Shown: in pieces, positions 25,715 to 34,998 of the stretch
Layout of the letters: each line of letters starts with the position of its first letter
How positions within the stretch are numbered: position 1 is the first letter of the stretch
Assembly: GCA_028874915.1 (NCBI GenBank)
Contig: JAPPHA010000113.1
Span: forward strand, 1 to 64,000
Direction: 5' to 3'
DNA: 64,000 nucleotides
Source of the DNA: Paracoccaceae bacterium
GTDB taxonomy: Bacteria > Pseudomonadota > Alphaproteobacteria > Rhodobacterales > Rhodobacteraceae
Notes under the pieces: model-generated
The model's input: the letters and a program-made list of their open reading frames with translations, nothing else
Database searches by the model: none
What the model was told of the DNA's origin: nothing
Made by a program: the position numbers and the translations under genes

Positions 25715-28012
25715 ATGGCAACAGATACCGACATGGATACCCCGGACTCCGGCCGAAAGGCGGCCCGCCAGGCTGCGCTCGAGTATCACGCCCATCCGAA
25801 ACCGGGGAAGCTGGAGATCCGCGCAACCAAGCCGATGGAAACTGGCCGGGACCTGGCGCGGGCCTACACGCCCGGGGTCGCGGAGGCTTGTCTGGAAATT
25901 GCCAAGCGACCGCTCGACGCCGCTCGCTACACGGCGCGTGGAAACCTCGTGGCCGTGATCACCAACGGAACCGCCGTTCTGGGTCTCGGCGACATTGGCG
26001 CCGGGGCCGCCAAGCCGGTGATGGAAGGCAAGGCGGTCCTGTTCAAGAGATTCGCCGGAATCGACTGTTTTGACATCGAGGTCGACGAGCCCGACCCCGA
26101 GGCTCTTGCCGAACTCATCTGCCGGCTGGAACCGACGTTCGGGGCTTTCAACCTTGAAGACATTCGGGCCCCCGACTGCTTTACCGTGGAACGCCTCTGC
26201 CGGGAGCGGATGGGTGTCCCGGTGTTCCATGACGACCAACACGGGACGGCAATTGTCGTAGCGGCCGCCGCATCGAACGCTCTCCGCATCGCCGGCAAAT
26301 CGCCCGACTCCATACGAGTGGTGGCGCTTGGCGCCGGGGCGGCCGGCATCGCCTGTCTTTCCATGCTTCGGACCATGGGCGTTCCGCCCGCCGGAATTCA
26401 GGTCTTCGACAAGGACGGGCCGCTCCACGGCGGCAGGACCGATCTCTGCCCCGAGCAGATGGCGTTCGCCCGGGGTTCGACGACGATCACCCTATCCGAG
26501 GCCCTTGACGGGGCCGACATGTTCCTGGGCCTCTCCGGCCCCGGCCTGCTTCGGGCCCGGGACGTCTCCAGAATGTGCGACACCCCGATCATCTTCGCGC
26601 TCGCCAATCCGACCCCGGAGATCATGCCGGACGTGGCCCGGTCCGCGGCGCCAAACGCGATCATCGCCACCGGCCGATCGGATTTCCCGAACCAGGTCAA
26701 CAACGTCCTTTGTTTCCCGTTTATTTTCCGGGGCGCTCTCGACGCCGGAGCCCGGGACATCAACGACGCGATGAAACTGGCCTGCGCCGAAGCCATCGCA
26801 GCCATTGCCCGTGAGACCACATCATCCGATGACGCGAATGTGCACCTCGGGGAACCGCTGACATTCGGGCCGGACTCCCTGCTTCCCAAGCCTTTCGATC
26901 GGCGAATCCTGCCGCGGGTGGCCGTCGCCGTGGCGCGGGCCGCCATGGAATCCGGGGTCGCACAGCAAAATCTCGACCTCGACCGTTACAGGGACCGGTT
27001 GGAGGCGCAGGTCTGGCGGTCGGCCTTCATCATGAGGCCGGTCTTCGAGGCGGCGCGCCAGTCAAAGCGCCAGATCGCCTTCGCCGAAGGCGAGGACCTG
27101 CGCGTGATCCGGGCCGCACAGGCGATGGTCGAGGACGGGGTCGACCTTCCGATCCTGATTGGCCGGCCGGAGGTCATCGCAACCCGGGTCCGGAAGGCCG
27201 GTCTGGCGATTCGCCTCGGGCAGGACGTTACGGTCGTGAATCCCGAGCAGGACGACCGCTACCGCGACTACTGGCAGACCTATCACCGGGCGCAACACCG
27301 CGCCGGCGTGACCCCCGATCTCGCCCGGGCCATCCTCCGGACCAATACGACCGCCATCGCGGCCGTCATGGTCGCCCGCGGCGACGCCGACAGCCTCATT
27401 TGTGGCACGTTCGGACAGTATCACTGGCATCTCCGATACGTCGAACAGATGCTGGCAACCGACGGTCTGGCTCCCCTGGGGGCGCTGTCGCTGATCATCC
27501 TCGACGACGGTCCGCTTTTCGTTGCCGATACCCAGGTCAATACCGAACAGACCCCGGAGACCCTTGCCGCGACGGTCGTCGGGGCCGCAAGACACACTCG
27601 TCGGTTCGGGATTGAACCGCAGATCGCGCTCTGTTCGGGTTCACAGTTCGGCGATCGTGATTGCACTTCGGGACGGGTGGCGCGGGGTGCGCTGACCCTC
27701 CTTGACGCCCTACCCCGCGACTTCTGCTACGAAGGCGAAATGCACACGGATACAGCGCTCGATCCCGAGCTTCGCGAACGCCTGCTGCCCGGCAACCGTC
27801 TCGACGGCCGTGCCAATGTCCTGATCTACGCCAACACCGATGCCGCCGGTGCAGCGCGAACACTGCTGAAAAGCGCTAGCGGGGGCATCGAGGTCGGGCC
27901 GATTCTCATGGGTATGGGCAACCGGGCCCACATCGTAACGCCTGGCGTTTCCGTCCGGGGCCTCTTGAACATTGCGGCTCTCGCCGGTTCGGACGTCTCC
28001 AGTTACGGTTAG
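25715..28012 (+). CDS. maeB: NADP-dependent malic enzyme with phosphotransacetylase-like domain
   Basis: The 765-residue protein has the usual MaeB layout. Residues about 20-170 are the malic N-domain, with RDLARAYTPGVAEACLEI and VFHDDQHGTAIVVAAA. About 185-400 is the NAD(P)-binding domain, with VVALGAGAAGIACLSMLR and FALANPTPEIMPD then ATGRSDFPNQVNNVLCFPFI. About 430-760 is a phosphotransacetylase-like domain, often regulatory, with FAEGEDLRVIRAAQAMV and a C-terminal GPILMGMGNRAHIVTPGVSV. It decarboxylates malate to pyruvate and makes NADPH. It is divergent from the gntR operon across 300 bp and could help channel C4 products of aromatic degradation; that link is inference. Confidence 0.95.
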   Translation: MATDTDMDTPDSGRKAARQAALEYHAHPKPGKLEIRATKPMETGRDLARAYTPGVAEACLEIAKRPLDAARYTARGNLVAVITNGTAVLGLGDIGAGAAKPVMEGKAVLFKRFAGIDCFDIEVDEPDPEALAELICRLEPTFGAFNLEDIRAPDCFTVERLCRERMGVPVFHDDQHGTAIVVAAAASNALRIAGKSPDSIRVVALGAGAAGIACLSMLRTMGVPPAGIQVFDKDGPLHGGRTDLCPEQMAFARGSTTITLSEALDGADMFLGLSGPGLLRARDVSRMCDTPIIFALANPTPEIMPDVARSAAPNAIIATGRSDFPNQVNNVLCFPFIFRGALDAGARDINDAMKLACAEAIAAIARETTSSDDANVHLGEPLTFGPDSLLPKPFDRRILPRVAVAVARAAMESGVAQQNLDLDRYRDRLEAQVWRSAFIMRPVFEAARQSKRQIAFAEGEDLRVIRAAQAMVEDGVDLPILIGRPEVIATRVRKAGLAIRLGQDVTVVNPEQDDRYRDYWQTYHRAQHRAGVTPDLARAILRTNTTAIAAVMVARGDADSLICGTFGQYHWHLRYVEQMLATDGLAPLGALSLIILDDGPLFVADTQVNTEQTPETLAATVVGAARHTRRFGIEPQIALCSGSQFGDRDCTSGRVARGALTLLDALPRDFCYEGEMHTDTALDPELRERLLPGNRLDGRANVLIYANTDAAGAARTLLKSASGGIEVGPILMGMGNRAHIVTPGVSVRGLLNIAALAGSDVSSYG

Positions 28013-28042
28013 CATCCTCCCCGGCCTGAAGGCCGGAGGTTT
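28013..28042. mobile_element. IS200/IS605-like end hairpin, possible remnant
   Basis: Directly after the maeB stop comes CATCCTCC followed by the hairpin CCGGCC-TGAA-GGCCGG and AGGTTTCC. This resembles the end hairpins found next to tnpB genes of IS200/IS605 elements. No TnpB or TnpA frame is visible in either direction. The minus-strand frame 28009-28251 reads through it (ending NLRPSGRGGC). The hairpin lacks a following T run, so it is a poor terminator. The assignment is tentative. Confidence 0.4.
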
Positions 28043-28615
28043 CCAAGAGGACTATGCCGTTTGAACAGTTCGCGTTTCATCAGCGCTCGCCACAGCCGCG
28101 CAAGCCAAGGGTGTCGAGACACCTGCAACGCCGTAGTCGGGGAGTATACGGCCTTTGCGCACGTCTGGAACGGCGAACAGCCATAAGGGAACCACCAAAA
28201 TCTGCCGAGCACGCTACGACCGGAACAACCCGGTCTGCCCGGATGGTGCAATTCAGTACGATATGCGCTGATAACGCACTTTCCTTACTCTGATGGTAAC
28301 CATCGCCGATTTGCAGCGTGATCCGGGTCACGCTGTTTCTCTTCGGAGGCGCAACACCCCCAAAAATTTGGTCAATTATTGCCGGATTGGCTCGCATTCT
28401 CGCCTCGAAAAAGTCTCGGACCGTGCTTGTGGCAGTTTCGCTCGTACATTTACCACGAGTGGCCAATCTCGCGTCTTCGGTGATCCGCGGGTTCCGTTGT
28501 TGCTTGTCGTCCCGGGTTAAGGCTGGGGCAGTGGTTTCGACGCTGATTGCCTGCCATGGGGATCCGGATTTGGATCGAATTCTTCGCAGCGCGGTTCGGC
28601 AATCCCATCACTACC
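28043..28615. other. Spacer, no intact gene
   Basis: About 570 bp of lower GC content. Short frames on both strands have no known domain. It may contain the body of the presumed IS605-type element, but no transposase motif can be read. Confidence 0.45.
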
Positions 28616-28918
28616 TATCCCGTTTCAGTAGAACTGACCGAAGGGCTGTGATGATGATGCGTGAACAGGCCATTCGTACCGACTTCGACTAAAACGGACA
28701 TAACGTCATGGTTTTCAGCAATGCGGCCCACTTCATTGAGGAGTACCGTCTTCCCCACACTGCGGAGCCCGACGAACAGGAAACTCCGGGTGAGCCTGCA
28801 CGACCGGTTCCCCTGGAATGCAATGTCGGCCGCAGCGTGGACGTCATCGTGCCAGGCAAGGTAGTCCTTGGGCGGGAAGCTGGTTCCGGGCGCATCGCGG
28901 TTCGTGAGTGAGTCCTTG
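28616..28918 (-). pseudogene. P-loop ATPase N-terminal fragment
   Basis: The minus strand encodes about 100 residues of an ATP-binding protein: DSLTNRDAPGTSFPPKDYLA, AFQGNRSCRLTRS, then the Walker A strand FLFVGLRSVGKTVLLNEVGR and IAENHDVMSVLVEVGTNG, which ends at an in-frame stop near 28616. Related ATPases are around 350-400 residues, so Walker B and the sensor regions are gone. No start codon precedes it in frame; an ATG in another frame just upstream suggests a frameshift at the 5' end. It is non-functional. Confidence 0.65.
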
Positions 28919-29796
28919 AGATGTTCTTGGGAAGTTCATGGTGTCCATGCATAGACTTCATAAACTCGATGCCATGAAGCTGGTTGGTGGCGAGGATCTC
29001 CGCCACGGGCGGGCAGGGCATTATTTTCGTTTCGGGGTGCAAACAACCGAATCCGGCCTGTTCTCGGGTTGGTGAGGATGCCGGAACGCTTCTCAGCCGC
29101 TCCTGAGCATCAAGAACCCGTGTCATTGTCTGTCAGCAACACGAGAGCGCTCCTGAGGGGCACCGTGTGAACCGATTTGCCCTCTCGATGGCCTACACGG
29201 GTCGAAGCCGAATATTTGGACATCTTGAAGAACAAAACGCGCACAAATGAGGCATAAACGCCGACCTGCTATTGATCTGTGATCAGCCATCCTTGCCTGG
29301 GGAAGGCGTACTTGTCTGATCGTTCCTTTCTTCAATGCTGAAGCCTTAATTTCGACGATTCGGTATTGTTGAGGGCTTCAATCCTGACAGCCGGATCCGG
29401 GTTGCCCTCCAGTTCCGGTTCTTCCGGACCGATGGACGTTTTCCTTCCCGAAAGGACGATCTCTTCCCGGAAGGCCTGCAGTACCTGGCCTGGATGGCCT
29501 CGAATTCGGGGGCGCTGAAACGAGCGAACTTCCAGGTAAGTCCGGAGTTATGTCAAATTCCCAGTGGGACTTCATGAACATTTGCGCATAGGAATTCAAA
29601 CTTGTATACTTGTGAACTTGCGCTATTCCATTGAACTTGAGGAAGGTCAATTACCCCTGGACAATCACGTATCCTCACCATCCCCGATACCGGCCGCTAC
29701 GTCCTCCGGCCAAAGGGCACTGAGAGAAATGGTTTCAAAGGGTGACAGCACCTCGAGGGCGTCGACCGCTGCGGGCAGGCGCCGGGGAATGGGGCC
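28919..29796. other. Spacer upstream of the Na/phosphate symporter
   Basis: Nearly 900 bp without an assignable gene. Both strands have short frames (for example minus 29378-29650) with no recognised domain. No tRNA, repeat or strong promoter was identified. Confidence 0.45.
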
Positions 29797-31581
29797 ATGA
29801 CCGATCGCATGCTGGCAGATTGCCGGCGAACGGGCGTGCGCGTCGCGCTCGGGATGGGGCTTGGCATCGCGCTCTGGATGCTCGCAACGCCGGGCTCCGC
29901 CGCCACCGGCGGTGTGGGTCTCGACTGGAACGAGATGCTCATCCAGCTCTCCGGGGGGCTGGCCCTGTTCCTGTTCGGAATGGAACAGATGGGAGAATCC
30001 CTCAAGGTCGTCGCCGGCGAAAGGATGCGCCAGATTCTCGGCAAGCTGACGACCAACCGGCTCATGGGGCTGGTCACGGGGACCTTGGTCACCGCCATCA
30101 TCCAGTCGTCCTCGGTCACCACGGTGATGCTGGTGGGGTTCGTGTCCGCGAACCTGATGTCGCTGTCGCAGGCTATCGGCGTGATCCTCGGTGCCGACAT
30201 CGGGACTACGATCACCGCGCAGATCGTCGCGTTTCCGATCAAGAAATACGCGCTGCTGCTGGTCGCGGCCGGATTCCTGATGACCTTCGGGAGCAAGAAG
30301 GAGGACATCAGGCAGTACGGGCTGCTGATCATGGGTCTCGGCCTGATCTTCTTCGGCATGGCGGTCATGAGCGGGGCGATGAAGCCGCTCAGAAGCTACG
30401 AGCCCTTCATCGCCCTCATGCAGAACGTCTCCAACCCTCTAATCGGGATCCTGGTCTCGACCTTGTTCACAGCCCTCGTCCAGTCATCGTCGGCGACCAT
30501 GGGCATCGTCATCGTGCTCGCATCGCAGGGCCTGATCTCCCTGGAAGGCGGCATCGCGCTGGCCCTTGGCGCCAACATCGGCACTTGTGCCACCGCCGGA
30601 CTGGCCGCCATCGGCAAGCCGCGCGAAGCGGTCCGCGTGGCAGTGGCCCACGTAACCTTCAAAGTTGTCGGAGTGCTGCTGATCGTCTGGTTCATTCCGC
30701 CATTCGCCGACTTGGTGCGCAACATCTCTCCGGCCGCCGAACACCTGACCGGCATGGACCGGCTGGCCGCCGACACTCCGCGCCAGGTGGCCAACGCCCA
30801 CACTCTGTTCAACGTGGGCATCGCCTTCCTGTTCCTGCCGTTTGCGGGAGTGTTCGCCAGGTTCTGCGAGTGGGTGGTGCCCGACCGGCCGCTCACCGAG
30901 GCCGAGGAGCTCGACGCCCGGTACGAGCCGAAGTACCTGGACGCGGTGCTTCTTGACACGCCCGCCCTGGCCCTGGAGCGCGCGCAACTGGAGATCGGTC
31001 GGCTCGGAGACCGGGTCAACGACATGTACAACGCGTTCCTCGAACCCACGTTCGCCCACGACACCACCCGGTTGGAGGAAATCGCTGAGATGGATGTCGA
31101 CGTCGACATGCTGCACGCCCGAATCGTCACCTACCTCGGGCAGATCAGCTCGGGAGAACTGGCCCGCTACGAGACGGATGCGCTGCTCCGGCTGATACAG
31201 GCGGCCAACCAGATTGAGCACATCGGCGATCTCATCGAGACCAACCTGGTCGGACTCGGGCAGAAGCTGGCCGAGGACGGCGTTGCCGTCAGCGACGTGA
31301 CTGCGGACACCATCCGCGACTACCACGAAAAGGTCGGAGATGCGCTGCGCGGGTCGACCGATGCGTTGCGCGAGACCGACACGAAACTCGCCCGCCAGGT
31401 GCGGAGGATGAAACCGGAGATGGCGGAGATGGCCCAGAACATGGTCCACCACTCGCTCGATCACCTGGTGGTGGACGAACCGAAACGGCTGGCGGCCTAT
31501 ACGAGAGAGATGGAGCTGATCGCAAACCTCACCCGCATCTTTCGCCTCAGCCGTCGTCTTGCCGGGCTGGTGGCTCCCTGA
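29797..31581 (+). CDS. Na/Pi cotransporter family protein with PhoU-like domain
   Basis: The 594-residue protein has two Na/Pi-cotransporter repeats. Each carries the QSSS motif: VTAIIQSSSVTTVMLVGFVS near residue 104 and FTALVQSSSATMGIVIVLAS near 230, with the GADIGTT and GANIGTC partners. About eight membrane helices occupy residues 15-370. From about 400 the protein is cytosolic and helical, with a PhoU-like domain (MYNAFLEPTFAHDTTRLEEI, then QAANQIEHIGDLIETNLVGL). Such proteins import phosphate with sodium, or may export it under PhoU control. It is monocistronic by context; a frameshifted CBS gene lies convergently 64 bp downstream. Confidence 0.93.
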   Translation: MTDRMLADCRRTGVRVALGMGLGIALWMLATPGSAATGGVGLDWNEMLIQLSGGLALFLFGMEQMGESLKVVAGERMRQILGKLTTNRLMGLVTGTLVTAIIQSSSVTTVMLVGFVSANLMSLSQAIGVILGADIGTTITAQIVAFPIKKYALLLVAAGFLMTFGSKKEDIRQYGLLIMGLGLIFFGMAVMSGAMKPLRSYEPFIALMQNVSNPLIGILVSTLFTALVQSSSATMGIVIVLASQGLISLEGGIALALGANIGTCATAGLAAIGKPREAVRVAVAHVTFKVVGVLLIVWFIPPFADLVRNISPAAEHLTGMDRLAADTPRQVANAHTLFNVGIAFLFLPFAGVFARFCEWVVPDRPLTEAEELDARYEPKYLDAVLLDTPALALERAQLEIGRLGDRVNDMYNAFLEPTFAHDTTRLEEIAEMDVDVDMLHARIVTYLGQISSGELARYETDALLRLIQAANQIEHIGDLIETNLVGLGQKLAEDGVAVSDVTADTIRDYHEKVGDALRGSTDALRETDTKLARQVRRMKPEMAEMAQNMVHHSLDHLVVDEPKRLAAYTREMELIANLTRIFRLSRRLAGLVAP

Positions 31582-31645
31582 ACGGCGGGCCCGACGCGAG
31601 CATCCGGGCAAGCTCGCGGTCAGGGCGGCCGGCGGGCGGACCGGC

Positions 31646-32144
31646 TCAGTCGTAGTCGATGGCCTGGACCGAAGCCTCGCGGATGTACCGGTGCAACGTA
31701 TCCCTGACCGCCAGCACCCCGGCATGCCCCTGCTTGACGACGTCGCCGACGCTGTCGATACCGATGAACGAGCTCAGATCTGCGAAGGGGAGATGGCGGA
31801 TACGTCCATCGAGTATCTGCTCCATGAATTGGTCGATCGACGAGTCGGGCGTGCAGGTCCGGACCTCGCGCGTCACGAGGGCCGAGACGGGATCCGCAAG
31901 AACCCCGGCACCCAGGCCGGCAACCCCGCGGACGATGGCTCCTTCCAAGACGATGCCTGCTATCCAGCCGTTCGTCAACGACGGGAATGGCCCCGATTCG
32001 TGCGTCACGCAGCACCTGCGACGCTCTTTCCACCGATGCCGTCGGCAACAGGGTGATGATCCTGGCGCCCTTGTCCCTGATCATTTTGCAGACATGCAGC
32101 ACTTTTCCTATAGATCCGGAAACGCCGCCCGCAGCCTCGTCCAA
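31646..32144 (-). pseudogene. CBS-domain protein, frameshifted
   Basis: Two minus-strand frames meet at about 31965 and together encode a small two-CBS protein. The first gives GKVLHVCKMIRDKGARIITL and VLRDARIGAIPVVDE; the second continues with GWIAGIVLEGAIVRGVAGLG, LADPVSALVTREVRTCTPDS and HLPFADLSSFIGIDSVGDVV. Such proteins (about 140-150 residues) bind adenosine nucleotides. A single frameshift separates otherwise complete halves, so this is either a very recent pseudogene or a sequence error. The C-terminal GHAGVLAVRDTLHRYIREAS replaces the usual ending. Confidence 0.75.
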
Positions 32145-32508
32145 TCAGAATAGCAACACTCTGCGAGCGTCACTCATAGATTTCTCAGACGTTTCTTGAC
32201 ATCAAAAAAGGAGACGTTGCCCGTCAGAGGCAAGAGAAAACACCAGTGACGGTCATGAAGACGAATCGTACATGCACAGTTTCCCTTTTGCCGCCAGCGG
32301 CCTCCTTCGGGACTGGTGACCGGCCCAAGTTTATCGACGATCCTAACGATCTGCTCTTTGGTGTTGGCGTAAGCCCAGTCCCGGACCCGTCTCCCAGCCG
32401 GGCAATCCATCGTCACCCGATCCGGATTCGGGCCTCCTCGCCAGCGGAGCCCAGAATCCAACAGACGGAATTGACGGCCGGGGCCAGCATCCCGCCGGCC
32501 CGGGCCAA
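32145..32508. other. Spacer, nothing recognised
   Basis: About 360 bp between the CBS relic and allA. The minus-strand frame 32174-32461 and the plus-strand frame 32246-32539 overlap and neither resembles a known protein. Confidence 0.45.
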
Positions 32509-33000
32509 TCAGGAACCCGTCTCGATGATGAATGACTGATCGAACCAGTGCTCCTCGAGGTTCCTACCGTCACCGATCCGGTCAATGACCGCAAAGAGGC
32601 CGGGTGCATGGAGCGGCGTCAGGACACCGTGCCAACAGCCACGATGAAGATTGATCGCCTGGCCAGGTTCCGTGACGAAGGCCCGCGGCCGGCCAGGAGT
32701 TCCGTCCCGGTCCTCGGCCACCACGGCCAGGAACGAATCGAGAGACATGGGAATGAAAGCCTGGGAACCCAGGGGATGACTTTCCATCATGTCCAGACGA
32801 AGCGGCAGCGCCCTGGGCTTCGCCCGGAACAGGCTGATCCCGGCCCGGCCTCCACCAAAGTCCAGTTTCGCCCGGTCATGGTGACGTTCGCAAAACCCCT
32901 GATTGATGATGACATCGGGCGACCCGGAAACATCGATGACGTCTCCGAAGGGCGCGAAGGCGTCTGCCGAAATCGGACGGGTCCGAATCACAGGATTCAT
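32509..33000 (-). CDS. allA: Ureidoglycolate lyase AllA
   Basis: The 163-residue protein matches AllA, which splits ureidoglycolate into glyoxylate and urea. It begins with a typical TRPISADAFAPFGDVIDV, followed by GISLFRAKPRALPLRLDMME, the cupin-like metal-site segment ESHPLGSQAFIPM, and AINLHRGCWHGVLTPL, where conserved His residues lie. Length matches the family (about 160-170). Its ATG overlaps the puuE-uraD stop (ATGA), so it is translationally coupled as the last gene of the purine operon. Confidence 0.95.
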   Translation of the reverse strand: MNPVIRTRPISADAFAPFGDVIDVSGSPDVIINQGFCERHHDRAKLDFGGGRAGISLFRAKPRALPLRLDMMESHPLGSQAFIPMSLDSFLAVVAEDRDGTPGRPRAFVTEPGQAINLHRGCWHGVLTPLHAPGLFAVIDRIGDGRNLEEHWFDQSFIIETGS

Positions 33001-34409
33001 CGGGGGAGAATGTCCCGGAGACGAAACTCGGCGATCCTCTCGACCTGACGGCAGGCTTCATCGAGTTCGGCATCGGGCGCGTTCCCGAGCCGCCGTCGAA
33101 AGGTGGCGAGGATCGACGCCTTGTCGTGATCGCGAACGGCAATGATGAAGGGAAATCCGAACCGGGCAGTATAGGCACCGTTGAGTTCGGCGAACTCGGC
33201 GAACTCGGCATCGCTCAGGGCATCGAGCCCGGCCGAGGCCTGCTCCCGCGTCGACTCCGGTGTCAGTCGCCGGGCCCGGGCAAGCCGTCCCGCCAGGTCA
33301 GGGTGCGCCTTCAGGACATCGAGGCGGCGCGCGGCACCAGCGCTCCGGAACACCCGGACGAGGGCCGCATGCACTCCGATCGCCGTATCATGGGTCGGCC
33401 CCAACTCCAGCGCGTGAGCGGACTCGGCGACCCAGGGCGAATCCTCGAAGATACCGCCGAAGGCCGCCACAAACGCCTCGCAGTCCATTTCAGACGGCCG
33501 GTTCTCCGTCACCGGCGGATGATGCCGACGCCAATGTTCGGCGATCTCGAGACGTGTTGCGAACCAGACGCCCTCGTGGGAGGCCATGTGGTCGATCGCC
33601 CGCCTGAGCGCAGCAAAACGGCCCGGGCGGCCGGCGAGCCGACAATGCAGCCCGATCGAGAGCATCTTCGGGGACCCGGCCTCACCTTCGGCCAGGAGCG
33701 TATCGAAACTGTCCCTGAGATAGGTCTCGAACTGATCGCCGGCCGAAAACCCAGCCATGATGGCAAAGCGCATGTCGTTGACATCGAGCGTATAGGGAAC
33801 GACCAGCTGATTGTGCCCGTCGACCTGCAGCCAATAGGGAAGATCATCGGCATAGCTGTCGGCAACATAGTCAAACTGCCGGGTTTCCGCCGCCAGCCGC
33901 ACCGAGTTCATCGAACACCGGCCGACGTAGAAACCCCGGGGCGGATCTCCGACCACCTCCCCATGCAACCGGATCGCCTCCGCGATCATGGCGCGTTCCT
34001 CGGCTTCCTCCAGGTCCTTGTGCTCGATCCACTTGAGACCGTGGCAGGCAATCTCCCACCCGGCCGCCTTCATCGCCAGGACCGGTTCCGGCGCCCGGGC
34101 GAGCGCGGTCGCCACACCGAAGACGGTCACCGGCAAGGACTTCAGGAGCCCGTGGAGCCTCCAGAACCCGGCGCGGGCACCGTATTCGTAGATCGATTCC
34201 ATGTTCCAGTGACGCTGCCCCGGCCAGGGCGCGGCACCGGTGATTTCACTGAGGAAGGCTTCCGACGCATCATCGCCATGCAGCCGGCAATTCTCCCCGC
34301 CTTCCTCGTAATTGAGAACGATCTGCACGGCGATCCTAGCGCCGTCCGGCCAGTCGGCAGCGGGTGGCCGATCACCATATCCGGTCATGTCGCGTGGATA
34401 CCGTTTCAT
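32997..34409 (-). CDS. puuE: Bifunctional allantoinase PuuE / OHCU decarboxylase UraD fusion
   Basis: The 470-residue protein joins two enzymes of urate breakdown. Residues 1-300 are a PuuE-type allantoinase of the polysaccharide deacetylase fold: RDMTGYGDRPPAADWPDGAR, IVLNYEEGGENCRLHGD, NMESIYEYGARAGFWRLHGL and CHGLKWIEHKDL. Residues about 308-470 are the decarboxylase of 2-oxo-4-hydroxy-4-carboxy-5-ureidoimidazoline (UraD): AFGGIFEDSPWVAESA, LDVLKAHPDLAGRLA and NGAYTARFGFPFIIAVRDHD, with the active-site His in AHPDLAG. The reaction order is UraD first and allantoinase next, so the fusion covers two successive steps. Fusions of this type are known in Proteobacteria. A GGGAGG lies about 14 bases before the ATG. 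Confidence 0.94.
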   Translation of the reverse strand: MKRYPRDMTGYGDRPPAADWPDGARIAVQIVLNYEEGGENCRLHGDDASEAFLSEITGAAPWPGQRHWNMESIYEYGARAGFWRLHGLLKSLPVTVFGVATALARAPEPVLAMKAAGWEIACHGLKWIEHKDLEEAEERAMIAEAIRLHGEVVGDPPRGFYVGRCSMNSVRLAAETRQFDYVADSYADDLPYWLQVDGHNQLVVPYTLDVNDMRFAIMAGFSAGDQFETYLRDSFDTLLAEGEAGSPKMLSIGLHCRLAGRPGRFAALRRAIDHMASHEGVWFATRLEIAEHWRRHHPPVTENRPSEMDCEAFVAAFGGIFEDSPWVAESAHALELGPTHDTAIGVHAALVRVFRSAGAARRLDVLKAHPDLAGRLARARRLTPESTREQASAGLDALSDAEFAEFAELNGAYTARFGFPFIIAVRDHDKASILATFRRRLGNAPDAELDEACRQVERIAEFRLRDILPR

Positions 34410-34998
34410 CCTGCTACTCTGCCTCCCGAGTCTCCGGGACCGTCATATCCCCGGTCCACTCCGATCAAGTCTAATGCTTTCACGGGCCCCCTTTCAAAGA
34501 CTTTCCGGAGCGGAGCCAACCGGTTCTTCCATGGCAGAGGCCATGACCGTGCCAATACGCGTACGATGCGCTAACCCGCGCCTTCGGCCGCCGTCCCGGC
34601 GGGATTCGCAAGCGGGTCGGTGGCAAGCAAGTCAATACCCGGCTGGAGCTGCGTTGGAGACATCCTGCCCCCACCCGGTCAATCGAACAGATAATGTGTA
34701 ACGCCGTAACGTCGGATGAATTCCGTTGATGGAAATTACGATGGCGATCCTGTGAATTTCGAGGTTGCAACACGATCAAGTGATGTGCAGGCCAGCAGTT
34801 TGGCAGGTATCAGCGGGGGCGGTCCGACGGGACCGGCGAGCCATGATGAATCCCGTGGAATTCGCGACATACGGCACCATCGCGAACAGAGCGATTCAAG
34901 GTCCGGTACGCTCATGCGTTGCGCCCCCGATCTGAATTCCTCTGCGAATCTTCGTATTCGGCGTTACTCTACGACGGACGAATCTGCGGAGGCAGGCC
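34410..34998. other. Divergent spacer between puuE-uraD and puuD
   Basis: About 590 bp. Both urate operons should start here, but no convincing -35/-10 pair or palindrome was found. A plus-strand stretch near 34560-34690 gives arginine-rich peptides in several frames without a known domain; it may be a transposon relic but is not assignable. Confidence 0.45.

Noticed and set aside
33126..34574. A 482-residue plus-strand frame
   Set aside because: It is antisense to the puuE-uraD fusion, whose motifs are unmistakable.
34500..34700. A possible transposase fragment between the urate operons
   Set aside because: Arg-rich peptides in several frames, but no catalytic motif or terminal inverted repeats.
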